A DNA stretch of 6,232 nt from Candidatus Dormiibacterota bacterium (lineage in GTDB: Bacteria > Chloroflexota > Dormibacteria > Dormibacterales > Dormibacteraceae). The notes beneath the pieces were generated by a model. It was not told the DNA's origin. It saw nothing but the letters and a program-made list of their open reading frames with translations, and made no database searches. The stretch is taken from the NCBI GenBank assembly GCA_955652585.1, contig CATPBF010000122.1:1-6232 (forward strand), in the 5' to 3' direction. Made by a program: the position numbers and the translations under genes. Of the stretch, positions 1 through 6,153 are shown piece by piece; the stretch's first letter is position 1, and each line of letters opens with the position of its first letter.

Positions 1-190
1 ATTCGCCCTCCGCGCTGTTGAGCAGCGCCAGTTCGCTGCGGTCCGAGAAGCGCGTGATGCGCGTGGCCAGCACGCGCACCCAGAACTCTCCCTGCAAAAG
101 CTCGGTGCGGGTCACACCCACACCGAACAGGCTGCAGCTCGTTCCGAGGGCCTCGAAATGGTGAGCTTCGACGGCGGGGCTATGACGCAT
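1..190 (-). CDS. ApbE-family FAD:protein FMN transferase, N-terminal part (cut by window edge)
   Basis: Enzymes of this family move FMN from FAD onto a Ser/Thr of a target flavoprotein as a covalent phosphoester. Only 63 residues lie in the window; the reading frame is still open at base 1, so the FAD/Mg-binding core is outside. What is seen: HFEALGTSCSLF (residues 11-22) fits the family's first strand (F-x-x-[MAL]-G-T), and ITRFSDRSELALLN (45-58) fits the conserved segment 'xFSxFxxxSELxxLN'. The start chosen is ATG at 190-188, which overlaps the last 11 nt of the preceding small gene; a GGTGA at 204-200 lies 9 nt before it, so translational coupling is likely. No signal peptide or lipobox is visible, so this copy probably acts in the cytoplasm. 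It is the last visible gene of the DUF1800-DUF1501-small protein operon. The family call rests on N-terminal motifs only. Confidence 0.83.
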   Translation of the reverse strand, partial: MRHSPAVEAHHFEALGTSCSLFGVGVTRTELLQGEFWVRVLATRITRFSDRSELALLNSAEGE

Positions 191-398
191 AGGTCGATGT
201 CACCGGCGGGACGTCGCCCTGCCTGACGCCCGGCGTGATCGTGACCCCGCCGACCGCCCCACCCTGCTGTGACGCGAGCACAGTGGGCTGGAGGGGCGCG
301 GACGGATTCTTGAGATGAGCATTCACGTACAGCGCTGAAGCTACGGTCGTGCCCACCGTGAGCACGGTTGCCCCCAACTTCAGCAGGAACGGGCGCAT
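180..398 (-). CDS. 72-residue small exported or membrane-anchored protein, unknown function
   Basis: I do not recognise a family. The N-terminus MRPFLLK is followed by a hydrophobic stretch at about residues 8-25, then a low-complexity Pro/Thr/Gly/Gln/Val tail ending TSTYAS. The hydrophobic stretch may be a single membrane helix or a signal peptide; A20-S21-A22 would fit a signal peptidase I site. The ATG at 398-396 follows the DUF1501 stop by 17 nt and has an AGGG 4 nt upstream. The TAG stop at 182-180 lies inside the start of the ApbE gene. The main support for its being real is position: it fills the gap between two good genes in the same operon, with tight spacing on both sides and a signal-like N-terminus. 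The tail lacks the canonical FMN attachment motif (D-x-x-[ST]-G-A-[ST]), so it is not an obvious ApbE substrate. It might be a small partner or anchor for the exported DUF1501/DUF1800 proteins (inference). Confidence 0.68.
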   Translation of the reverse strand: MRPFLLKLGATVLTVGTTVASALYVNAHLKNPSAPLQPTVLASQQGGAVGGVTITPGVRQGDVPPVTSTYAS

Positions 399-415
399 TG
401 AACCCTGAAGAGACG

Positions 416-1714
416 CTAAAGCGCCGCGACCGGCGCTTTCAGGAAAGGAATCCGATCGAACGACGCGCCGAGGATCTGGTTCGAGTCCGCGCCGAGGTGT
501 CCGCCCAGGATCTCCTGGTACACGGATCGGAAGTCGACCGCGAACCTGAGATTGCCGGTCGAGTCGAGGCTGGTCAGGCTCGGCTCCGCGCCGTAGAGCC
601 CGCCCTTGACGGGGTCGCCAATGAGCAGCAGCGGCGCCGCGGCCCCATGGTCGGTGCCGCCGCTCGCGTTCTCCTTGGGGCGCCGGCCGAACTCCGACCA
701 GGTCGCGATGAGCACCTTGTCGGCCTTCCCGTGAGCTGCGAGGTCCTTGTAGAACGCGCTCACCGCCGAGTCCAGGTAACCCATCAGGTCGTCGTGGCGG
801 TTGAGCTCGGTGTAGTGAGTATCGAAACCGCCCAGGGTGACGTGCAGGAGCTTGACCCCGGTGCCGGTGACGATGAGCTCCGCGGCCAGCTGCAGGGCGG
901 CCGCGAGCTGGTTCTTCGACGAATAGACGAGCTGGACCTTGTCTGTGTAGTCCGCCATCGGCTGATAGCCGGCCGACGACGTGCGGAGGGTGGCGATGGT
1001 GTCGTTCGCGGTGGCGATCGCGGTGTCGAAAAGCGCCCCGTAGATGCCTGGAGTGCCCTTGTACAGCGCGCCGACAGCGGCCTCGACCTCCGACCCGCCG
1101 GTGAACCCGAACGTCTTCTGGTTCTGGATCACCGTCATCGTCGCCTGCAGGTCGCGCAGCGCGCCGGGCACGTCGGTGGTCCCGCAGGCGCAGCCGGTGA
1201 GCGGGTGGCCGTTGGAGTCGTAGGCCTTGGCGAGGGGGCGGCCGAGCCAGCCGTCGACCTGGCGGCGCGTAGGATCGCCCGTCTCCCAGATGCGGATCGA
1301 CTCGAAGTGCGAAAAGGTCGGATTGGGGTAGCCGACGCCCTGCACCATGGCGACCTTGCCTTGGTCCCACAGGCTTTTGATCCCGCCCAGGTTGTGGTTG
1401 AGGCCGAAGTCCTTGGTCAGCGGCAGCGCCTGCGAAACCATCGGGCCCGCCAGCTTGGGACGGAGATCGTGCAGCGTCGGGTCAGTGAGGGGAACCAGCG
1501 TGCGCAGTCCATCGTTGCCGCCCGCGAGCTGGATCATCACCAGCACGTTGTCGTTCGCCATACCGTTCTGCTTGGCCGCGAAGACCGCGCGCGCGAAGGC
1601 ATCGGGGACGGCGGCATAGCCCGCGGCCAACCCGGCCGCGCCGGCGCCGAACACCAGGCCGGCTTTCAGGAAGTCGCGCCGCTTGAGCTGGTTGATTCCG
1701 ATCTCTGTGTTCAT
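416..1714 (-). CDS. DUF1501 family protein, Tat-exported, alkaline-phosphatase-like fold
   Basis: DUF1501 (PF07394) proteins belong to the alkaline phosphatase/sulfatase-like group; their biochemical role is not established, and they are very often encoded beside a DUF1800 protein. The 432-residue product has a twin-arginine signal KRRDFLK at 11-17 followed by an Ala/Gly-rich hydrophobic stretch to about residue 35. Family landmarks are LAGGNDGL (63-70), GFDTHYTEL (296-304), SEFGRRPKENASGGTDHG (340-357) and VDFRSVYQEIL (393-403). By analogy with the phosphatase fold, D67, D298, H300, E341, D355 and H356 are likely metal or active-site residues (inference). An in-frame ATG 54 nt further upstream exists but lies inside the DUF1800 gene and would push the Tat motif inward, so I chose the ATG at 1714-1712. 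That start has AGGTG 8 nt before it, overlapping the upstream stop codon. Length is normal for the family and nothing looks broken. Confidence 0.96.
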   Translation of the reverse strand: MNTEIGINQLKRRDFLKAGLVFGAGAAGLAAGYAAVPDAFARAVFAAKQNGMANDNVLVMIQLAGGNDGLRTLVPLTDPTLHDLRPKLAGPMVSQALPLTKDFGLNHNLGGIKSLWDQGKVAMVQGVGYPNPTFSHFESIRIWETGDPTRRQVDGWLGRPLAKAYDSNGHPLTGCACGTTDVPGALRDLQATMTVIQNQKTFGFTGGSEVEAAVGALYKGTPGIYGALFDTAIATANDTIATLRTSSAGYQPMADYTDKVQLVYSSKNQLAAALQLAAELIVTGTGVKLLHVTLGGFDTHYTELNRHDDLMGYLDSAVSAFYKDLAAHGKADKVLIATWSEFGRRPKENASGGTDHGAAAPLLLIGDPVKGGLYGAEPSLTSLDSTGNLRFAVDFRSVYQEILGGHLGADSNQILGASFDRIPFLKAPVAAL

Positions 1715-1722
1715 GTCACGTG

Positions 1723-1728
1723 CACCTA
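1723..1728 (-). promoter_or_regulatory. Shine-Dalgarno of the DUF1501 gene, fused to the DUF1800 stop codon
   Basis: On the minus strand the bases TAGGTG contain the TAG stop of the DUF1800 gene and the AGGTG ribosome binding site of the DUF1501 gene, 8 nt before its ATG at 1714. This arrangement decides the DUF1501 start and suggests that ribosomes finishing DUF1800 re-initiate on DUF1501, giving matched amounts of the two proteins. Confidence 0.7.
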
Positions 1729-3195
1729 CTTGAGCTGAAATTCCGGGGACGCCAGGGTGACGAACCATCGCGTCCGCTCATCGGGCGCCTGGTTCAAGAG
1801 CTTTGCGGTCTGAGGGCCGACGACCCCGTCGAGATGGATTTGGGCCGCGTCGGTCGCGGACGGGAGCGAACCCTTGGTCTGAGCGAGGGCGAGGGTGACG
1901 AAGTTGACCCGCTCGACGACCGTGTTGGAAGAGATCCACGCCGCGTTGTTCGGCCACCCGTTGACATCGGGCGGATCGAACAGGCTCTGACCCATTCCCG
2001 AACCCGCCGCCACGACCAGCTTCGAGAGACTGGTCGCGCCCAGCGCCCGAGCGCCATGGACCATGAACTCGATCGGCGACTTCAACATGGCGCGATAGCT
2101 CGCGTCGGCCGTGAACTCCGGGCTCGTGAAGACCGCACGCATGAGCGTTTTCATGTCGTACCGGCTGCGCCGGAATGTGTCTCCGAGCCTCGCGACGTAC
2201 GAGGGCGATGGCGAGCTGGTGACGAAGTGCTGGGCGACCTTCGCCGCGATGAAGGACGCGGTTGCTTTCTGCGCCAGGATGGCGTCGAGCACGCCCTGGG
2301 TGTCGAGAAGACCTGTGTGGCCGAGGTAGGTGACCGGTCCCTTGTACGCTCGCCTCGGGTTGAAGATCCCCAAACGCTGGGCGTTGTAGACGGGCAGCTT
2401 CTGTGTGACCATCTTGGCCTTGTCGACCGTGACCGTAGCGATCGAGTCGGGCGGTGGCTGCTGCCAGCCCGCCAGGGCCTTGGCGCTCTGCCTGACGTCC
2501 TCTTCGCTGTAATTGCCGGCGCCCATCGTGAAGAGCTCCATCAGCTCCCTCGAGTAGTTCTCGTTCGGGCTCTGTCCGGTCGAGGTCGCGAGGTCGAGGT
2601 AGCGAAGCATCGCCGGGTCGGTGGTGACGTCCATGAGCATCGACCGGAGGTTGGTCATGCCCATGCGCCGCCACGTGAGGTTCTGCCAGTACATGAATGT
2701 GTTGTTGCCGGTCTTGCGGTAGTCGCTGGTGAAATGCCCGTGCCAGAAGAGGGTCATGCGCTCGGCGAACGGCGTGGGCGTGGTGAGCATGTGGCTGACC
2801 CACCACTGCTGGAGCTCGGGAACGCCGAATCGGCCGCCGGGCGTGGCAGCCGAGGCCAACACCGGCGGTTCCGCGGGCTTGGTCTCGAGCAGCCGGTCGA
2901 CCGTTTTGCTGTATCCGTCCGAAAGAGCGGCATCCAGCTGGGCCTGGGTGTAGCCAAAGCTCGTTCGCCGCAGGAGCTGCATCACGCGCGCCGATTCGCG
3001 GCCCAGGGGCGAGACCCAATCAGTGCCCGAGGCGGCGCTGGAATGGGAGAGGTTCTGGATCGTGCCGCCCAACAGGCGGACTGCACCGACGCCGACGCCG
3101 GTCGCCACGGCGGTGGCGAGGGCCTGGCGGCGGGTGATTCCTTTGCGAACCGGAGGTGCTGCGTCGGCGACCGGATCGGGAGCCCTAAGTGCCAT
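1726..3195 (-). CDS. DUF1800 family protein, probably Tat-exported
   Basis: DUF1800 (PF08811) proteins have no established activity; they are typically exported and encoded with a DUF1501 partner, as here. The 489-residue product starts with a 20-residue charged leader, then a twin-arginine-like ITRRQALA (20-27) and a hydrophobic stretch to about 44. Family landmarks are LLRRTSFGYTQAQLDA (74-89), ERMTLFWHGHFTSD (145-158), the signature NENYSRELMELFTMG (211-225), FTSPEF (356-361), DPPDVNGWPNNAAWISS (407-423) and the closing LASPEFQ (481-487). The Tat motif has Ala where Phe is preferred, so Tat use is likely rather than certain. The ATG at 3195-3193 is preferred over an in-frame ATG at 3321, which would lie inside the divergent gene. 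Its ribosome binding site is poor: AGGA lies 12 nt upstream. It is the first gene of the leftward operon, and its promoter must lie in or near 3196-3271. Confidence 0.95.
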   Translation of the reverse strand: MALRAPDPVADAAPPVRKGITRRQALATAVATGVGVGAVRLLGGTIQNLSHSSAASGTDWVSPLGRESARVMQLLRRTSFGYTQAQLDAALSDGYSKTVDRLLETKPAEPPVLASAATPGGRFGVPELQQWWVSHMLTTPTPFAERMTLFWHGHFTSDYRKTGNNTFMYWQNLTWRRMGMTNLRSMLMDVTTDPAMLRYLDLATSTGQSPNENYSRELMELFTMGAGNYSEEDVRQSAKALAGWQQPPPDSIATVTVDKAKMVTQKLPVYNAQRLGIFNPRRAYKGPVTYLGHTGLLDTQGVLDAILAQKATASFIAAKVAQHFVTSSPSPSYVARLGDTFRRSRYDMKTLMRAVFTSPEFTADASYRAMLKSPIEFMVHGARALGATSLSKLVVAAGSGMGQSLFDPPDVNGWPNNAAWISSNTVVERVNFVTLALAQTKGSLPSATDAAQIHLDGVVGPQTAKLLNQAPDERTRWFVTLASPEFQLK

Positions 3196-3222
3196 GACCC
3201 AATTCAATCCTGTGCGGGTCGG

Positions 3223-3238
3223 TCTGGCATCAACCAGA
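3223..3238. promoter_or_regulatory. Inverted repeat, possible operator
   Basis: The bases TCTGG-CATCAA-CCAGA form a perfect 5-bp inverted repeat with a 6-bp spacer, about midway between the two divergent start codons. Its position suits an operator that controls both directions. Arms of 5 bp can arise by chance, and no regulator gene is present in the window, so this is only a candidate. Confidence 0.28.
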
Positions 3239-3258
3239 TGTGAAGAATTCGTAAGCAC

Positions 3259-3264
3259 GGAGGA
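3259..3264 (+). promoter_or_regulatory. Strong Shine-Dalgarno setting a GTG start
   Basis: GGAGGA lies 7 nt before the GTG at 3272-3274. It is the best ribosome binding site in the window and is the reason to start the rightward gene at this GTG rather than at the in-frame ATG at 3194. Confidence 0.8.
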
Positions 3265-3271
3265 AGAGCAA

Positions 3272-4246
3272 GTGGATAACGAAGCCGCCAACGCCCCCCG
3301 ATGCCAGGACCGCAAGGGCACTTACGAGGCCTGGTACGTGACGGTCTCCGACCCCGCAGCGCGCCACGGCTTCTGGCTCCGCTACACCACGTTCAACCCA
3401 GCGTCAGAGGGGGGCGTCGAAGAGCACTCCGCACTCTGGGCGTTCGCGTTCGATCGAGACCACCCCGAAATGAACTGGGGCGGCAAGGTCACCTATCCGC
3501 TCCACGCGCTGCGGACATCCTCCCGACCGTTCGGATTGCGTCTCGAGGGCGCCGCGTTGGATCGCGACGGCTGCTCGGGGCAGATACATACCGAGCGCGG
3601 CAGCGCGAATTGGGACCTGAGGTGGGAGTCGCGCGAGCCCCCGTTTCCATATCTGCGCCCGCGCTGGCAGGCGCTGTCGTCGGTCGCGAACATCGGCGCG
3701 CACCCGGCGCTCAGCGTTTCCGGGACCATCGAGGTGAACGGTCGGGCGTACCGGCTGGCCGCCGCCAATGGAGGCCAGCAGCACACGTGGGGCTCAAGTC
3801 ACGCGCTGGCTTGGAACTGGGGTTTTGGTTCGGGAGCGGACTTCTGGTTGGCCGGCTCGACCTTGCGAGTGCGGTCTCGCATTGGCCGCGCCCTCACCGG
3901 GACCGCCGTCGGTGCGCAGGCTGCCGGGCATCGCTTCCTTTTCAATGGTCCGGTTCAGGTCCTGCGCACGCGAGGACCGATATCACCCGACGGTTGGAAG
4001 GCTACCGCCCAGCTTGGCGAGCGGAGTCTCCATGTAAACGTGACGCCGCGACGCGCAGATTTGATCGGGGTCACTTATGCCGATCCGCGCGGAGGTTCGC
4101 GGTTCTGCTACCACTCAGAGGTGGCCGACCTCGATCTCCTCCTGACCCGCGGATCAGAAACGCTCGCCCACGTCAACCGGCCGGCCTCGGCCGCCTTCGA
4201 GTACGCGTCGGAGACTCCGCTGGCCGGCGTACCTTTGATCGTCTAG
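3272..4246 (+). CDS. Lipocalin-like protein related to tocopherol cyclase / hydroxyneurosporene synthase (CrtC-type)
   Basis: The 324-residue product resembles the double-lipocalin beta-barrel group that includes tocopherol cyclase, CrtC carotenoid hydratase and AttH-like proteins, many of which bind or modify prenyl lipids or carotenoids. Visible landmarks are YEAWYVTVSDP (18-28) near the N-terminus, HGFWLRYT (32-39), SALWAFAFD (53-61) and the second-barrel segment GGQQHTWGSSHALAWNWG (167-184), whose H-x-W-G and W-x-W pattern is typical of the group. There is no signal peptide, so it is probably cytoplasmic. The GTG start is set by the ribosome binding site at 3259-3264; an ATG start at 3194 would add 26 residues and overlap the divergent start codon. 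The stop codon TAG (4244-4246) overlaps that of the convergent GMC gene. The activity could be a cyclase, a hydratase or just lipid binding; substrate and reaction cannot be read from the sequence. Family-level assignment is moderate; gene reality is high. Confidence 0.85.
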   Translation: MDNEAANAPRCQDRKGTYEAWYVTVSDPAARHGFWLRYTTFNPASEGGVEEHSALWAFAFDRDHPEMNWGGKVTYPLHALRTSSRPFGLRLEGAALDRDGCSGQIHTERGSANWDLRWESREPPFPYLRPRWQALSSVANIGAHPALSVSGTIEVNGRAYRLAAANGGQQHTWGSSHALAWNWGFGSGADFWLAGSTLRVRSRIGRALTGTAVGAQAAGHRFLFNGPVQVLRTRGPISPDGWKATAQLGERSLHVNVTPRRADLIGVTYADPRGGSRFCYHSEVADLDLLLTRGSETLAHVNRPASAAFEYASETPLAGVPLIV

Positions 4247-6153
4247 CTGAGCTCGGCCGCGAGGTGCCGCGCGCTGCGCGCGGCCAGCGCCATGATCGTG
4301 ATCTGCGGGTTCACATAGGTCGAGCCGGGCAGGATGCTCGCGTCCGTGATCACCAGCCCCGCCACGTCGTGCGCGCGTCCGAATTCGTCGACCACCGACG
4401 ACCGTGCGTCCTTGCCTATGCGGCAGGTTCCCATGGGATGGTAGGCCGAGAGCTTGAGGTCGGCCGCGGTCCACTTGCCGTCCGTGATCCAGCTCAGCTC
4501 TTCGCGCTTGTGGACCGCCGGCAAACCCGGCAGCAGTGTGTGCACCTCCTGCGCTCCGGCCGCCAGATAGATCTCGGATGTGAGCCGTATCCCCTCGAGG
4601 GTCTTGCGCAGATCATCCGCGCTCAGGTTGTACGTGATGAGCAGGCCTCCACCGGGCGTCGCGCGCACGCGGCCTGTGCCGCTGTCCGAAATGATCAAGC
4701 CCGCGGCCGCGGTCTGGCGGTAGCGGGCGAGGAAGTCCTTCAGGTCACTCCCCTTGCCGCCGACCCCACCGGCGCTGTAGCCAACGCCCGGCGGCGGATA
4801 CGTCGCCTCGACCAGGATGCCGTCGCGTAGCTTCTCGTCCACGTAGTAGCTCTGCATCACGCCCTTCCAGGCGTTCAGATCGTGGTCGAAGACCCCGAGC
4901 ACGCCGCAGCCCGGATGGATGCGAAGGTTCCGCCCGACCTGCCGGCTGGAGTTGGCGAGGCCCTGCCTCTGGAGCATCGCAGGCGTATAGACGGCGCCCG
5001 CGGCGAGGATGACGCGCTGCGCGCGCACCTCGAATCGAGCATCGCGCTGGACCGCGCCGGTCTCAGGGTCGACGATCGAGCCCCGCACGCCAACGGCGCG
5101 CCCGCCCTCGATGACGATGCCGTCAACCCGACAGCCGCTCATGATCCGCGCGCCGGCGCGCACCGCGAGCGGCAGGTAGGTGACGTGCATGCCGAGCTTG
5201 GCGTCGAGCGGACAGCCAAACGCGCAAACGCCGGAACCGTGGCAACCATGCGCGTTGCGCCGGATAGGCCCGCCGCTGTAGCCGAGCTCGCGACGCCCCC
5301 TGTCCATGACCTCGCCGTTGGTCCCCATGATGTCGGCGCCGACCGCCGCGACGCTCAAGGTTTCCTCGACGTCTTCGAACAGCGTCTCGAGGTCGTCGCG
5401 ATTCATGCCCCACGCATCGAGCACGAAGTCGGGCGTGCGAAAACAGGTGCCCGAGTTGATCAGCGTCGACCCGCCCACGCCGCGCCCGATCGGCAGCGAG
5501 ATGGTGGGCACGCCGATGGTGAAGGTCAAGCCGTTGCCGCGATAGAACCGCCGCAGGCGCTCCGGCGGCGCGCCCGTGAAATCGCGCCGGTCGAAATGCT
5601 CGCCCTCTTCCAGGACGATCACCTTGAGGCCCGCCTCGGCCAGCTCCTTGGCGGCCACCGCGCCGCCCGCGCCGCTGCCCACGACTACCACGTCCGCGGT
5701 TTCGTAGAAGCCGTGGTCAGGTTGCATGACCTGCAGCTCGACCACGCCCGGGTCGCGCTCGACTTTCTTATACGGCTGTCCGTCGTAGCCGATGAGCGGC
5801 TTGATGCGGTCGTCGGAGCAGAAGAACATGAGGATCAGCGCCTTGAGCGCGATGAGCGTTTCGCGGCGCTGGCGGATCTTCGATTTTTCGCAGTCGATCA
5901 GGTAAGCCTCGCGCGCTGCCGGTCCCAGCAGCCGGAACGGCCGCGCGTGCCGGCTGGCGATGGACGAGAGATTGAAGGCGGTCAGCATCAGGTTGACGGT
6001 GCGGCGCGTTCCGGGCGCGCATCGGTCGAGGTACGAGTCGAGCTGGCCGGCAACGTTCACATCGCTCGCGCCAGGCTCGAGCGCGCCGCCATGGGGCAGG
6101 ATGGAATCCGCCAGCGCACCCAGAGTCGCCCGCCGGGCGGCGGTCAAGGACAT
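4243..6153 (-). CDS. GMC-family FAD-dependent oxidoreductase with N-terminal gluconate 2-dehydrogenase subunit 3-like region
   Basis: GMC flavoproteins oxidise alcohols, sugars or sterols using bound FAD. This 636-residue protein opens with about 145 mostly helical residues (LTAARRATLGALADSILP at 3-20) resembling gluconate 2-dehydrogenase subunit 3, here fused to the catalytic chain. The FAD-binding motif GSGAGG is at 159-164, and the glycine-rich GMC motif GRGVGGSTLINSG at 223-235. A Cys-rich segment CHGSGVCAFGC has C304, C310 and C314, as in long-chain alcohol oxidase-like and related bacterial GMC proteins. The C-terminal domain has HPMGTC (572-577) and YVNPQ (613-617), giving the usual catalytic His572 and Asn615 pair. 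There is no signal peptide or twin-arginine motif, so it is probably cytoplasmic or membrane-associated. The ATG at 6153-6151 fits the start of the N-terminal domain, although it lacks a close ribosome binding site. The substrate is unknown; a fatty alcohol, sterol or terpenoid alcohol is plausible given the lipocalin-like neighbour (inference). Confidence 0.96.
   Translation of the reverse strand: MSLTAARRATLGALADSILPHGGALEPGASDVNVAGQLDSYLDRCAPGTRRTVNLMLTAFNLSSIASRHARPFRLLGPAAREAYLIDCEKSKIRQRRETLIALKALILMFFCSDDRIKPLIGYDGQPYKKVERDPGVVELQVMQPDHGFYETADVVVVGSGAGGAVAAKELAEAGLKVIVLEEGEHFDRRDFTGAPPERLRRFYRGNGLTFTIGVPTISLPIGRGVGGSTLINSGTCFRTPDFVLDAWGMNRDDLETLFEDVEETLSVAAVGADIMGTNGEVMDRGRRELGYSGGPIRRNAHGCHGSGVCAFGCPLDAKLGMHVTYLPLAVRAGARIMSGCRVDGIVIEGGRAVGVRGSIVDPETGAVQRDARFEVRAQRVILAAGAVYTPAMLQRQGLANSSRQVGRNLRIHPGCGVLGVFDHDLNAWKGVMQSYYVDEKLRDGILVEATYPPPGVGYSAGGVGGKGSDLKDFLARYRQTAAAGLIISDSGTGRVRATPGGGLLITYNLSADDLRKTLEGIRLTSEIYLAAGAQEVHTLLPGLPAVHKREELSWITDGKWTAADLKLSAYHPMGTCRIGKDARSSVVDEFGRAHDVAGLVITDASILPGSTYVNPQITIMALAARSARHLAAELS

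Larger units (their letters stand above)
3196..3271. promoter_or_regulatory. Divergent intergenic control region
   Basis: These 76 bp separate the leftward DUF1800 operon from the rightward lipocalin-like gene and must hold or border the promoters of both. I see no good sigma-70 pair in either direction. On the minus strand a weak -10-like TTGAAT (3207-3202) lies only 6 nt from the DUF1800 ATG. The region also holds the dyad at 3223-3238 and the ribosome binding site at 3259-3264, listed separately. An ATG at 3194-3196 on the plus strand is in frame with the lipocalin-like gene and overlaps the DUF1800 start codon in a shared CATG, but it has no good ribosome binding site. Confidence 0.5.

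Noticed and set aside
180..398. Small peptide as the ApbE target, because of its TSTYAS end and an internal GAT
   Set aside because: The FMN site consensus needs Asp three residues before S/T-G-A-[ST]. The tail has no G-A, and the internal GAT sits in the hydrophobic segment after Leu, without the Asp or Ser.
180..1370. A 396-codon minus-strand frame that includes the small peptide at its end
   Set aside because: Only the last 72 residues, from the ATG at 398, look like a protein. The earlier part is an Arg/His-rich out-of-frame reading of DUF1501.
368..1738. A 456-codon plus-strand open frame opposite the DUF1501 gene
   Set aside because: It is Arg/Val/Glu-rich with no recognisable domain and lies antisense to a well-supported DUF1501 gene; long antisense frames are expected from GC-rich codon bias.
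1726..1860. Peptidoglycan-binding-like DGVVGPQTAKLLN at the end of the DUF1800 protein
   Set aside because: The stretch is short and lies in the normal DUF1800 C-terminal region just before LASPEFQ; it is better explained as part of that family than as a separate domain.
1720..3243. A 507-codon plus-strand open frame opposite the DUF1800 gene
   Set aside because: Same reasoning: low-complexity basic/acidic translation, no motifs, fully antisense to a gene with clear family signatures.
3194..3274. ATG at 3194 as start of the lipocalin-like gene
   Set aside because: It lacks a ribosome binding site, and the 26 added residues (VRVGLASTRCEEF and similar) show no domain or signal features; the GTG at 3272 has GGAGGA at ideal spacing.
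3301..4830. A 509-codon plus-strand frame running across the lipocalin-like gene and into the GMC gene
   Set aside because: It is Arg-rich and out of frame with the lipocalin-like gene, whose translation shows the family motifs; it also crosses two genes.
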